From Bacteroidales bacterium (GTDB lineage: Bacteria; Bacteroidota; Bacteroidia; Bacteroidales; Porphyromonadaceae), in NCBI GenBank assembly GCA_004555765.1, contig SFHG01000005.1:1-58962 (forward strand): a DNA stretch of 58,962 nucleotides. The letters run 5' to 3'. Both the position numbers and the translations under genes were made by a program. Shown here piece by piece: positions 50,468-58,962 of this stretch; positions within the stretch are counted from its first letter, which is position 1, and each line of letters begins with the position of its first letter. The notes beneath the pieces were generated by a model. The model was not told the DNA's origin. It made no database searches and worked only from the letters and a program-made list of their open reading frames with translations.

Positions 50468-50475
50468 TACATTTG
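50468..50475 (+). promoter_or_regulatory. possible -7 promoter element (TACATTTG) before pstB
   Basis: TAnnTTTG match just upstream of pstB without a clear -33 element. If used, RNA would start near 50482, so translation would need the ATG at 50526 rather than 50478. Confidence 0.4.
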
Positions 50476-50477
50476 AT

Positions 50478-51386
50478 ATGCAAGACAGTTCCGGCACCAC
50501 TACAGCAATCGCAGAAATAGACGCTATGGACAGTACTCAACCACACACGGCTACCCCTCCGGACTCCGACTCCCGACTCAACGGTGTCTCTGATGCCATC
50601 CTCTCCGGCAAAGCCCGGGTGACGGAGCTTAAACCCATCATCGAGGTACGAAATCTCTCTGTCTCGTACACGCCGGAGAAGAAAGCGATCCGCGATATCG
50701 ACATCACTTTTTACGAACACCTTGCCACGTCCGTGATGGGACCGAGCGGGTGCGGCAAAAGTACGCTCCTGAGAGCCATCAACAGGATGCACGACCTCTA
50801 CCCCGAGATCAAGACCGAGGGAGAGATCTTCATCGGTGGGGAAAACGTCATGGCCATGGCACCTATGAAGGCTCGCAGGAGAGCCGGTATGGTGTTTCAG
50901 AGACCCAACCCCTTCCCGATGATGAGCATTGAGGAAAACGTCATAGCCGGTTACTCGCTCAACGGCATCCCCGTCTCCAAGAGCGAGCGGGAAGAGATCG
51001 TGCAGACTTCGCTCGAGAGCGTGGGGCTGTGGAACGAGGTGAAAGACGCTCTGAAGAAAAAAGGCTCTTTCCTCTCCGGCGGTCAGCAGCAGCGCCTCTG
51101 CATCGCGCGTGCCCTCGCCCTGAGACCGGAAGTCCTTCTGATGGACGAACCCACCTCTGCTCTCGATCCCATCTCGACGACCAAGATAGAGGAACTGATT
51201 ATGGCGCTCAAAGAGAAGTACTCCATTATCATCGTCACCCACAATATGAGCCAGGCTGCGCGCATCTCCGACAAGAGTGCCTTTATGCTCAGCGGGGATC
51301 TCATCGAGTACGGGGACACGGATCAAGTTTTCACGAATCCCGTCCGCAAGGAGACGCAGGATTACCTCACCGGTGTCTTCAGCTGA
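50478..51386 (+). CDS. pstB: phosphate ABC transporter ATP-binding protein
   Basis: The ATPase of the Pst importer. Walker A is GPSGCGKST, the signature LSGGQQQR, Walker B VLLMDEPTSALDP, and the H-loop VTHNMSQAAR; the sequence IEVRNLSVSYTPEKKAIRDIDI starts the conserved domain. Two starts are possible: ATG 50478 (302 residues) or ATG 50526 (286 residues). Both leave a non-conserved acidic N-terminal tail of 40 or more residues, longer than in most PstB proteins. It is separated from pstA by array N and may have its own promoter. Confidence 0.94.
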   Translation: MQDSSGTTTAIAEIDAMDSTQPHTATPPDSDSRLNGVSDAILSGKARVTELKPIIEVRNLSVSYTPEKKAIRDIDITFYEHLATSVMGPSGCGKSTLLRAINRMHDLYPEIKTEGEIFIGGENVMAMAPMKARRRAGMVFQRPNPFPMMSIEENVIAGYSLNGIPVSKSEREEIVQTSLESVGLWNEVKDALKKKGSFLSGGQQQRLCIARALALRPEVLLMDEPTSALDPISTTKIEELIMALKEKYSIIIVTHNMSQAARISDKSAFMLSGDLIEYGDTDQVFTNPVRKETQDYLTGVFS

Positions 51387-51416
51387 AATGCCTATCCCTT
51401 CCTTTCCGACAAAAGT

Positions 51417-52118
51417 ATGAGCATCATCAAAGACCAACAACTTCAGATTCTTTTGAACCAATTTGAACTGATCTCCAAGAATACCCTCCTTCAGCTCGCC
51501 ATCCTCAAGCAGCTCGTCGACGACCCCTCTTCCGAAGAACTCTTCGAGGAGGCGCTCACCAATGAGACGCTCATCGACAGGCTCGAAGTGAAGATACGGG
51601 AGGAGGTCGCTTTCACGGTCTTCAAGTTCTCGCCCATGGCAGAGGACTTGCGGCGGATCGTGGCGTACCAAGATCTCACCACGAACCTCGAACGGATCGG
51701 CGATATGGTCCTCAACTGCGTCTATATGGTGCGGGAGATCGACCTTACCCGCCCCGAGTTTTACCAAATAAAGGCCATGGTCTCGGAGATGCTCGAGAGC
51801 GTCACCCAGATGGTCCGTAACGCCGTCCTCTCTTTTACGAATATGGAGCTTACCACCGCCTTCAATGTCCTCGACGCAGATGACGGAGTGGACGATAGTT
51901 TTAGGGAGATACGCCGCTACCTCGCCGAAGCGAATGCGTTCCGGGAGCTATCCAAAGAACAGCTGATGGAGCTTTTCAGCCTCGACTCCCTCGCCCATAA
52001 CCTTGAGCGATGCGGCGACTCGGCTACCAATATCGCCGAGTCCACCATCTACCTCATCAAGGGACGGGACGTGCGCCACGCCCATATCGATGTGACCGAT
52101 AAGACAGAGACCAAATGA
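51417..52118 (+). CDS. phoU: phosphate signalling protein PhoU
   Basis: A 233-residue all-helical protein with two PhoU repeats; the metal-binding DLTTNLERIGDMVLN and DSLAHNLERCGDSATNIAES motifs are both present. PhoU links Pst activity to the PhoR sensor and keeps PhoB off when phosphate is sufficient. It starts 30 bp after pstB and overlaps the response-regulator gene by 4 bp, the normal order for control genes. Confidence 0.95.
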   Translation: MSIIKDQQLQILLNQFELISKNTLLQLAILKQLVDDPSSEELFEEALTNETLIDRLEVKIREEVAFTVFKFSPMAEDLRRIVAYQDLTTNLERIGDMVLNCVYMVREIDLTRPEFYQIKAMVSEMLESVTQMVRNAVLSFTNMELTTAFNVLDADDGVDDSFREIRRYLAEANAFRELSKEQLMELFSLDSLAHNLERCGDSATNIAESTIYLIKGRDVRHAHIDVTDKTETK

Positions 52119-52840
52119 CACCACAGGAAAAGATACTCGTCGTCGATGACGAAGCCGATATACGGGAGATCATAGCCCTGTGCCTCAAGAGGGACGGGTA
52201 CGAGATCGCCGAAGCCGGATCTGCGGAGGAGGCACTCGAAGTGCTCGACCCTTCCTTCTCGCTTATCCTCCTCGACATCATGATGGACGGTATGAACGGC
52301 TACGACCTGGCGACCCGTCTCCGGGCAGAGGGCAACACGATCCCCATCATCTTCCTGACCGCAAAGACGACCGAGGGCGATATGCTCCGCGGCTTCGGCT
52401 CCGGTGCGGACGACTACATCAAAAAACCCTTCTCCACGAAGGAGCTCTCTGCGAGAGTGAAGAGCATCATAACCCGATCCACGCTCCCCGTCAATACCGC
52501 CGCCGAGGTCATCCAAGCCGGACCCCTCACCATCGAGACTAAGGCCAAGACGGTCACCGTAAGCGGCACATCCCTCTCTCTGACCCGTACCGAGTACGAC
52601 ATCCTGATGCTCCTCATCAGGCACGAAGGCCATACTCTGACAAGGACCGATATCCTCAGCGCCATCTGGACAGACGATAAGACGGTGATGGAGCGAACCG
52701 TAGACGTCCACATCGCGCGACTGAGGCGCAAACTCGGCAACTACGCACACATCATCGCCAATAGGGTCGGCTTCGGGTACACGTTCCGTCCAAGCGGAAA
52801 AAGCCCCGGACGCAAGCCTTCCCATCCACAGGTGTCCTAA
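52115..52840 (+). CDS. phoB: PhoB-like OmpR-family response regulator
   Basis: A 241-residue regulator: receiver domain with acidic pair DDEAD, phosphoacceptor Asp in LILLDIMMDGMNG, Lys in IKKPF, and a C-terminal winged helix (about residues 135-230; LTRTEYDILMLLIRH, TVDVHIARLRRKL, RVGFGYTF). The ATG overlaps the phoU stop (ATGA). Position after phoU and before a PhoR-like kinase makes it the phosphate-starvation regulator; its likely target is the repeat at 47373-47388. Homology to general OmpR regulators alone would not settle this. Confidence 0.88.
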   Translation: MTPQEKILVVDDEADIREIIALCLKRDGYEIAEAGSAEEALEVLDPSFSLILLDIMMDGMNGYDLATRLRAEGNTIPIIFLTAKTTEGDMLRGFGSGADDYIKKPFSTKELSARVKSIITRSTLPVNTAAEVIQAGPLTIETKAKTVTVSGTSLSLTRTEYDILMLLIRHEGHTLTRTDILSAIWTDDKTVMERTVDVHIARLRRKLGNYAHIIANRVGFGYTFRPSGKSPGRKPSHPQVS

Positions 52841-52882
52841 GCCCGTCCCCTCTTTCTTCCCTACAAATTTCCCTCCCCACAC

Positions 52883-54607
52883 GTGTCCATCCTCAAGTTT
52901 CTCAATAGGCGGTTTCTCATCGCATTCCTCATCCTCGTAGGTGTCTACACCGTAGCAGTCTGGGTGCTTAACTTCCACTCTGAGCGCAAGACGGCTTCGG
53001 AGCTCAACGTCGCCCAGCTCAAAAGTTTCGTCTACGTCGCTGAGAATGCGCGCCGGAAGGGAACCCTCCGGGACGTGGTCGGATACTTCCCCGGAGACAT
53101 TCGTGTCACGGTCATCGACAGTGGAGGCAGAGTGATCTTCGACACCGATTCGGCGCTTGTGGGCACTTTTGAGAACCACAATAACCGCCCCGAGCTCAAG
53201 GGCGCACACTTCCATGGCTCCGGGATCGGTTCGAGGGTCTCAGCCAGTACGGGTGAGAATACATTCTACTACGCGGAATTTTTCGGAGACCATTACCTCC
53301 GTGTCGGTGTCCCCAATTTTCTCACGCCCGAGCACTCGTTCAATCTCACCCGCCTCCTTCTCCTTGTGGGCATCCTCCTTCTTTTCGTCCTGGCTTGGCG
53401 GATGTACCTCGCTGCCAAGGCGCATGCGGAGCATTTGAGGCGTCTGGCCGGTCTGTCCAAAAAAATTGCCTCCGGTGCGGAGGTTATGCCGGACGACATC
53501 GATGCCGATGCCGGTGACGACATCACGGGAGGGCTCCTCGAGATTCTCCACCAAAAGGAGCAGATCCGCAAAGACCTCGAAGCCGGTCGGGAACGTCTCG
53601 AGCTGCACTTCGAGGTGTCCGATATAGGCATCGGTATTTTCGATCCCGACGGGCATACCCTCTTTGCCAACTCCCACTTCATCCAGTACGCCAATATGCT
53701 CTCCTCTTCGCCAATGACCGAGGTGGGGCAGATTATGGACGACCCCGTGCTCTCCGAGATTAAGGCGTTTGCGGGAAGTCCGTATGACCCGGATCGCAGG
53801 ATGAAAAGCATCAAGATCGACCGAAATGCCCGCACGTATGAAGTGACCTGCCTGAGGGACGAAAAGGGCGGTCACGAGATCACGATCACCGACATCACGG
53901 AGACGGAGAAAAATCGGATCCTCAAGCAGGAGCTCACGAGCAACATCACCCACGAGCTGCGCACTCCGCTCACGGCCATCAAAGGTTACCTCGAGATGCT
54001 CTCCTATCAGGATCTCTCAGAGGACGAAAGGACGGCTTTCACCGACAAAGCCCTTGCTCAGAGCGCCCGTCTCTCTTCCCTCTTGGACGACATCTCCCTC
54101 CTCTCCAAGCTCGAAGAGCCGACGAATAGCTACACCTTCGAGACGCTCGACCTCCGACTGCTCGTGGAGGAGGCCCGCATCGCTTTCACCGACCGGCTTA
54201 CGGATACGGGGGATACTTTCCACAATAATCTTCCCTCCGAACTCCTCATCGACGGCAACTACAGCCTCCTCTTTTCCGTATTCCAGAACCTCCTCGAGAA
54301 TGCCATCCGGTACGCCGGATCCGGGGTGACCATCGAAGTCAATCTCTATCACAAGGATAATAGGTACCTTTACCTGTCCTTTCACGACACCGGCATAGGC
54401 GTGGACGACAGCAGTCTCGGACGCATCTTCGAGCGCTTCTACCGGATAGATGAAGGTCGCTCGAGAGCCAAAGGCGGTACCGGTCTCGGTCTCTCCATTG
54501 TCCGAAATGCCATCCTATTCCACGGCGGACAGGTGCAGGCACGCAGGCACCCCTCGGGCGGGCTCGAGATTTTGTTTACTTTGCCCCTGAAACACGCCTC
54601 GAATTGA
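52883..54607 (+). CDS. phoR: PhoR-like sensor histidine kinase
   Basis: The start is GTG 52883, since no ATG occurs before the first membrane helix (about residues 10-30). The 574 residues then show a periplasmic domain of about 125 residues, a second helix (about 155-175), a PAS-like domain, HisKA with the phosphoaccepting His in ITHELRTPLTAIKGYLEML, and the ATPase domain (N-box NLLENAIRYAG, F-box FERFYRID, G-box GGTGLGLSIV). A larger periplasmic part than E. coli PhoR is usual in Bacteroidetes. It lies 42 bp after phoB and completes the system. Confidence 0.87.
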   Translation: MSILKFLNRRFLIAFLILVGVYTVAVWVLNFHSERKTASELNVAQLKSFVYVAENARRKGTLRDVVGYFPGDIRVTVIDSGGRVIFDTDSALVGTFENHNNRPELKGAHFHGSGIGSRVSASTGENTFYYAEFFGDHYLRVGVPNFLTPEHSFNLTRLLLLVGILLLFVLAWRMYLAAKAHAEHLRRLAGLSKKIASGAEVMPDDIDADAGDDITGGLLEILHQKEQIRKDLEAGRERLELHFEVSDIGIGIFDPDGHTLFANSHFIQYANMLSSSPMTEVGQIMDDPVLSEIKAFAGSPYDPDRRMKSIKIDRNARTYEVTCLRDEKGGHEITITDITETEKNRILKQELTSNITHELRTPLTAIKGYLEMLSYQDLSEDERTAFTDKALAQSARLSSLLDDISLLSKLEEPTNSYTFETLDLRLLVEEARIAFTDRLTDTGDTFHNNLPSELLIDGNYSLLFSVFQNLLENAIRYAGSGVTIEVNLYHKDNRYLYLSFHDTGIGVDDSSLGRIFERFYRIDEGRSRAKGGTGLGLSIVRNAILFHGGQVQARRHPSGGLEILFTLPLKHASN

Positions 54608-54641
54608 CGTACGCAGGTCTTATGTGTCGGCTCCGAAGAGG

Positions 54642-54720
54642 GGTACGTACCGAGACGATCTCGAGACACGTACCGGCGTCCGAAAAAGGTACGGGGCAAA
54701 GTCCGATCGAGATACAGACC
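54642..54720. repeat. 23-bp-period array O (4 inverse units)
   Basis: Cores at 54642 (GGTACGTACC), 54665 (GACACGTACC), 54688 (degenerate GGTACGGGGC) and 54711 (GATACAGACC), all in inverse orientation and exactly 23 bp apart, the mirror image of arrays D and G. It lies between phoR and the alkaline phosphatase gene. Confidence 0.78.
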
Positions 54721-54754
54721 AAAACTTTTTGCATCATACGGTAACTTATTTGCT

Positions 54755-56479
54755 ATGAAACTTTACCCTCTTTTTGCCCTTGCCTTAGTCCCTTTCCTTG
54801 CGACGGGGCAAGAGGCGGACTTCTCTCACATCAAGCCCGCCAAAAATATCATCCTGATGATTTCGGACGGCACTTCGCCGGCAGCCGTGTCCCTCGGTCG
54901 GTGGTACAACCGTCTCAAGAACCCTGCGAGTAAGTCGCTTGCTGTGGATCCTTTCCTCTCCGGCACCGTCCTCACTTTTTGCTCCGACTCGCCGATAGGG
55001 GACTCCGCGCCCACCTCTTCCTCCTACGTAAACGGGATGCCGAGCCGGGCCGGCTTCGTCAATTCCTACCCGGCTCCCACGGTGCACGACCTCGTCCCCG
55101 TGGACTCTGCCAAAGCATACCGCCCCCTCGTCACCGCTTTTGAACTGGCACGTATCATCGGGGGCAAAAAGACAGGCATCGTCGTCACGTGCGATTTCCC
55201 CCAAGCCACCCCCGCGGATATGGCGGCGCACTATTACGACCGCGGCAGCTATGCACACCTTATCCCTCAGATGGCGCAAAACGGCATTGACGTCCTCTTT
55301 GGCAGTGGCGTCAAGCTCGTCACCCCGGGGTTGCGTAACCTTTTGGAAAAAGAGGGCACCAAGCTCTACACCGACGACAAAGCCGCCCTCACCACCGATG
55401 CGGACAAGGTCTGGGGACTCTTCTCCCCGATGGATATACCCTATGATCTTGACAGGGATCCCGCCCTCTCTCCTTCTCTCGCGGAGATGACCAAGGCCGC
55501 CCTCGCCAAGCTCCAAGGTGACCCCGACGGCTTTTTCCTGATGGTCGAAGGCTCCAAAGTCGACTGGGTGGCGCACGCCAATGACCCCGTCGGCATAGCC
55601 AGCGAGTTTGTGGCGTTTGACCGGGCCGTGGCCGAAGCACTCGACTTTGCGAAAAAAGACGGCAACACTGTCGTCATCGTCACCGCCGACCACGGCAATA
55701 GCGGTCTCTCGATCGGCAGACGGGATCTCGGAGGCAAGTATGCCGAAACCGGTGCGGACAAGCTCTTCGGCGTCCTGCCCAAGGCCAAAAGAACTGCGGT
55801 CGGTCTCGCATCCCTCCTCCTTAAAGCCGAGACGGAGGATGACCTGTCCCATATCTTTGAGGAGTATGCCGGTTTTACCCCCTCACCCTCTGAACTCAAA
55901 GTCGTGACCGCGCTTCGCTCCATGGAGAAAAATAAGTCTGGCCGCCTCTCCGATGAACGCGAAAAGACCCTCGAAGAGCTCCTCGGTGACGATGTCGATG
56001 CCCTCAGCCACCTCAAGAGCATCCAGTACTCCTCTAACTCCCTCGACGGCTATATCGCGGCGCTATACACTGCCCACAGTTATCTTACTTTTACCACAAA
56101 CGGACACACCGGAGAGGAAGTCTTGCTCGCCTGCTATGCTCCTTCTTTGGATCAAAGAATACGCGGGATGAATACCAATATCGACCTCAATAACTACATC
56201 CGTGCGCTTGTGGGGCTTACGGAGAAGACGATGCCGGAGTACACGGACGATTATTTCAGCCCGGCCTCGGAAGTCTTTAAGGGTCTGGAGGTGGCGGTCT
56301 CGGGGGATCAACCTTTGGAGAAAACCCTTACCGTCAAGAAAGGCAAGAAGACCCTCGTCGTCAAGGCTTTCTCCGATACGGTGACGGTGAATGGCAAGCC
56401 CGTGGAGCTGCCACTTGCCGTCGTCTATGTCGACAAGACGGGCGACTTCTACCTCCCCGCCTCCCTCCGCGACTTCTGA
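54755..56479 (+). CDS. secreted alkaline phosphatase
   Basis: A 574-residue exported enzyme (signal peptide ending in LATGQ). The alkaline phosphatase fold is shown by NIILMISDGTSPAAVSLGRWYN (first metal Asp), the phosphoacceptor region GDSAPTSSSYVNGM, MVEGSKVDWVAHANDP and VTADHGNSGLSIG with metal His ligands. It frees phosphate from organic esters in the periplasm. The usual DSAATATA-type nucleophile stretch is altered to DSAPTSSS, so either Thr or Ser could be the nucleophile. Placed after the PhoBR genes, it is a natural member of their regulon. Confidence 0.92.
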   Translation: MKLYPLFALALVPFLATGQEADFSHIKPAKNIILMISDGTSPAAVSLGRWYNRLKNPASKSLAVDPFLSGTVLTFCSDSPIGDSAPTSSSYVNGMPSRAGFVNSYPAPTVHDLVPVDSAKAYRPLVTAFELARIIGGKKTGIVVTCDFPQATPADMAAHYYDRGSYAHLIPQMAQNGIDVLFGSGVKLVTPGLRNLLEKEGTKLYTDDKAALTTDADKVWGLFSPMDIPYDLDRDPALSPSLAEMTKAALAKLQGDPDGFFLMVEGSKVDWVAHANDPVGIASEFVAFDRAVAEALDFAKKDGNTVVIVTADHGNSGLSIGRRDLGGKYAETGADKLFGVLPKAKRTAVGLASLLLKAETEDDLSHIFEEYAGFTPSPSELKVVTALRSMEKNKSGRLSDEREKTLEELLGDDVDALSHLKSIQYSSNSLDGYIAALYTAHSYLTFTTNGHTGEEVLLACYAPSLDQRIRGMNTNIDLNNYIRALVGLTEKTMPEYTDDYFSPASEVFKGLEVAVSGDQPLEKTLTVKKGKKTLVVKAFSDTVTVNGKPVELPLAVVYVDKTGDFYLPASLRDF

Positions 56480-56517
56480 CCGACCCGATCGGAAGCTCCG
56501 GTTTCTGTCCTGATTAG

Positions 56518-56560
56518 AGACCTTTGCACGAAGGCTTTTGCCCCGTGCGAAGGTCTTTTT
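56518..56560 (+). terminator. intrinsic terminator after the alkaline phosphatase gene
   Basis: Stem of 13 positions with one mismatch, 56518-56530 with 56544-56556, followed by a T run. It has no resemblance to the 23-bp array units. Confidence 0.8.
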
Positions 56561-56608
56561 CATAGTGTTGACACAGCAAACCCTGTCGCACATATCGGCG
56601 GTATTGGA

Positions 56609-56616
56609 TATATTTG
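56609..56616 (+). promoter_or_regulatory. -7 promoter element (TATATTTG)
   Basis: Full TAnnTTTG match, about 190 bp before the SusC-like start, giving a long leader. Confidence 0.55.
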
Positions 56617-56802
56617 CACACTGTTATGATCTTGATGATACCAAGCCACGGTAGTCCCGTAATAGTGTCGCTTGTCTTGTCTCTGCATTAAAGCCTTTTG
56701 GCTTGATATCGGGTTACGGATTTTTAGGTTAGACTTTTTAGTAAAAATCAATTGATAGAGATGCGAATGCACGTACATTAAAATTTGCTCTGTAAAAAAA
56801 CT

Positions 56803-58962
56803 ATGATCCATTCATCTTTCATTTCTCTAAAGTCTGTCCGGACGGCATTGGCAGTCTGGATAATGACGTTACTTTTGTACCCCGCCACCGGGCTTTCCGC
56901 CCAGACACTGAAGAAAGTCACCGGCACGGTCTACGATGCGACGGGCGAGACCCTTCCCGGCGTTACCGTGGTGGTCGTCGGGAAGACCAATAAAGGTGCG
57001 ATGACCGGCATCGACGGGACTTTTACACTCGAAAATGTGGCTTCTGACGCCGTCCTCCGTTTCTCTTACGTGGGAATGAAGACGCAGGAGCTGCCTTTGA
57101 ACGGCAAGAGCGAACTCAAAGTCACCATGCAGGAGGACTCCGAAGTCTTGGACGAAGTGGTCGTGACGGCCTTGGGCATCAAACGCGAAAAGAAATCACT
57201 GGGGTACGCCATACAAGAAGTACAGGGCGAAGAGCTGACCTCTACCCGTCAGACCAACATCACGAACGCACTCTCCGGGAAAGTCGCCGGTCTGCAAGTG
57301 GTAAAAGGCGGTAACGGGATCGCAGGCTCGTCTAAAATCGTCCTTCGCGGTAATAATTCACTCACCGGCGACAACCAACCTCTGATCGTGGTCGACGGGG
57401 TGCCTATGGATAACTTCACCGGAGCGACAAATAACGACTTCTGGAACCCTTCCACCGACCTCGGTAACGGTCTCGGAGACTTGAACCCCAACGATATCGC
57501 CTCCATGAGCGTCCTCAAAGGCGCCTCTGCTGCCGCCCTTTACGGTTCCCGCGCAGGTAACGGCGTGATCCTCATCACGACGAAGAACGGTGCAGGTCAG
57601 CAGGGTCTCGGGATCAATCTGACCTCTACAACGGGTTTTGAGACCCCGTTTATGATACCTTCCCTGCAGACCTCTTTCGGACAAGGCGACAACGGCGCTT
57701 ATAACTCCGAGTCCGGCAACAGCTGGGGCCCCGCAATAGACGGATCCGAAGTGGAAAAGTGGGACGGCACGAAGGCTCCGCTCACTTACTACGACAATAT
57801 CGGCAACTTCCTCAAGACCGGCATCAATACCCAAAACTCCATCTCCATCTCCAGAAGATTGGGCGACGGCAGCTCCGTATACGCTGCACTCACACATGCC
57901 TATAACTCCGACCTCGCGCCCGAGTCCAAACTGAACCGCTTTAATGCCATTACCCGGTTTGTGACCAACTTCGGATCCGGAAAGGAATGGACAGCAGATG
58001 CAAAGGTACAGTACATCAAGACTTCCGTGCACAACCGCCCCATCTCCGGTAACCGAGGACAGAACTTCTGGAGTACCGTCCTCCTGATGCCGGGAAGTAT
58101 CGACATTCGGGACTTCTCTGCAGGCATTAACGATGCGGGGAAGCACTTTTGGTACAACCCCAAGTCCGGTGTCAACCCCTACTGGGCGATCAAATACAGC
58201 ACCAACGACGATAACCGCGACCGCTTCCTCCTCAACGGCTCCCTGAAGTACAAGCCCTTGGAGTGGCTCTCCATGGAAGTCAACGGAGGTGCGGACATCT
58301 ACACCACGAATACCAATAGCAAACTCTACGCGGGTCCGGTCAAGACCAACGGCAGCTACGAAGAAGGCAAGAACGTCTTCAGTGAGACAAACCTCAGTTT
58401 CCTCGTGTCCGCCCAAAAGGATGAGCTTTGGGGCAAGTTCGGCCTCGGTGGCTCTTTCGGCGGGAACTTGATGAGTCGTAAGTGGTCCGGACTTTCCTTC
58501 GTCATCGGAGAGCTCGAAGTACCCAACCTCTTCAGCGTAAATAACTACAAAGGAACCATTACGCCCGGGCAGACGTTCGGAGAGCATAAGATCAACTCCC
58601 TCTACGGAACCCTGCAGCTGAACTGGGATAGGTACCTCTTCCTCGACCTCACCGGCCGTAACGACTGGACTTCGACGCTCAGTCCCGCCAATCGCTCTTT
58701 CTTCTACCCGTCGGCAAGCTTCGCCTTCGTATTCAGCGAACTCTTTAATCGGGTACTGGACAAGAAGGCAGACTGGTTCACGTACGGAAAGCTGAGAGCC
58801 TCCGTCGCAGAGGTGGGTAATGATATGGGACCGTATCAGCTCTACAACACCTACACCATCGGCAAGGCTCCCAACGGCACCACCACCGCGGGCAAAAAAG
58901 GTACCCTCTACAATGAGAATGTCGTCAACGAACTGATCCGCTCCATCGAAATTGGTCTGGAG
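56803..58962 (+). CDS. SusC/RagA-family TonB-linked outer-membrane protein (3' end cut by window)
   Basis: The frame is open from ATG 56803 to the end of the window, 720 codons, while SusC proteins usually reach about 1000 residues. A signal peptide ends near GLSAQ. Then come a carboxypeptidase-like regulatory domain (VTGTVYDATGETLPGVTVVV, GIDGTFTLENV), the plug with VVVTALGIKREKKSLGYA and VVDGVPMDNF, SVLKGASAAALYGSRAGNGVILITTK and the barrel (LDLTGRNDWTSTLSPANRSFFYPS). It imports an oligosaccharide or peptide together with a SusD-type lipoprotein, expected just beyond the window. No regulator is adjacent. Confidence 0.95.
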   Translation, partial: MIHSSFISLKSVRTALAVWIMTLLLYPATGLSAQTLKKVTGTVYDATGETLPGVTVVVVGKTNKGAMTGIDGTFTLENVASDAVLRFSYVGMKTQELPLNGKSELKVTMQEDSEVLDEVVVTALGIKREKKSLGYAIQEVQGEELTSTRQTNITNALSGKVAGLQVVKGGNGIAGSSKIVLRGNNSLTGDNQPLIVVDGVPMDNFTGATNNDFWNPSTDLGNGLGDLNPNDIASMSVLKGASAAALYGSRAGNGVILITTKNGAGQQGLGINLTSTTGFETPFMIPSLQTSFGQGDNGAYNSESGNSWGPAIDGSEVEKWDGTKAPLTYYDNIGNFLKTGINTQNSISISRRLGDGSSVYAALTHAYNSDLAPESKLNRFNAITRFVTNFGSGKEWTADAKVQYIKTSVHNRPISGNRGQNFWSTVLLMPGSIDIRDFSAGINDAGKHFWYNPKSGVNPYWAIKYSTNDDNRDRFLLNGSLKYKPLEWLSMEVNGGADIYTTNTNSKLYAGPVKTNGSYEEGKNVFSETNLSFLVSAQKDELWGKFGLGGSFGGNLMSRKWSGLSFVIGELEVPNLFSVNNYKGTITPGQTFGEHKINSLYGTLQLNWDRYLFLDLTGRNDWTSTLSPANRSFFYPSASFAFVFSELFNRVLDKKADWFTYGKLRASVAEVGNDMGPYQLYNTYTIGKAPNGTTTAGKKGTLYNENVVNELIRSIEIGLE

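Larger units (their letters stand above)
56480..56802 (+). other. intergenic region before the susC/ragA gene
   Basis: These 323 bp hold the alkaline phosphatase terminator (56518-56560), a TATATTTG promoter (56609-56616) and an A/T-rich leader of about 180 nt for the SusC-like gene with a small AAGCC/GGCTT hairpin. No array and no gene are visible. Confidence 0.6.

Noticed and set aside
50220..51767. 515-codon open frame on the minus strand opposite pstB
   Set aside because: Antisense to pstA, pstB and phoU; no motif and unusual composition.
52049..53215. 388-codon open frame on the minus strand opposite phoB and phoR
   Set aside because: It crosses two well-supported plus-strand genes and has no recognisable domain.

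Overview
The window is about 59 kb of a Bacteroidales chromosome, most like Porphyromonas or a close relative. Supports are the gene families (DUF4271 next to a HemD-like gene, Mfa/FimA-type fimbrial genes, a CbiK-like surface lipoprotein, SusC/RagA), the TAnnTTTG promoters typical of Bacteroidetes, weak Shine-Dalgarno sites and fairly high GC. The species cannot be named from the sequence. I see no tRNA, rRNA, CRISPR array, phage or insertion sequence. Almost all of the window reads as core chromosome; the fimbrial locus looks most variable.

Layout. 1-7.6 kb: end of a DUF5689 surface protein and a secreted endonuclease/phosphatase, then a housekeeping block (OmpH/Skp-like, rlmH, truA, ybeY, DUF4271, hemD-like, rnpA, yidD). 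7.8-13.8 kb: a MacAB-TolC-like efflux operon (ATPase, two FtsX-type permeases, adaptor, TolC). 13.8-24 kb: a Kv-like channel with a zinc ribbon, a SIS-only sugar-phosphate isomerase, an M16 peptidase, two FKBP prolyl isomerases, an orphan pyrI, LemA and TPM proteins, serS, DUF3108 and HD proteins. 24-32.6 kb: a fimbrial operon (DUF3575, DUF3868/OmpA, FimB/Mfa2-type anchor, two fimbrillins) behind a long leader carrying an AG dinucleotide tract. 33-37 kb, minus strand: a cobalamin riboswitch, a TonB receptor and a CbiK-like lipoprotein. 37-47 kb: YceI, MATE, a PLP decarboxylase, a barrel protein, a sulfatase, SelU/MnmH, an L,D-transpeptidase and guaB. 47-56.5 kb: the complete phosphate-starvation set pstS-pstC-pstA-pstB-phoU-phoB-phoR followed by an alkaline phosphatase. 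The window ends inside a susC/ragA gene.

The most unusual feature cuts across all of this. Sixteen intergenic regions carry a short array, in fifteen cases of four units, of an 11-bp imperfect dyad (about CGGTCTGTACC). Units occur in either orientation but are always spaced 23 bp centre to centre, with unrelated sequence between. Fifteen arrays start 4-59 nt after a stop codon; one lies between the divergent guaB and pstS genes. I do not recognise this element from any family I know, and it is my main candidate for something undescribed. Some inverse-direct pairs form terminator-like hairpins, but the fixed 23-bp phase also holds in arrays with all units in one direction, which hairpins alone do not explain.
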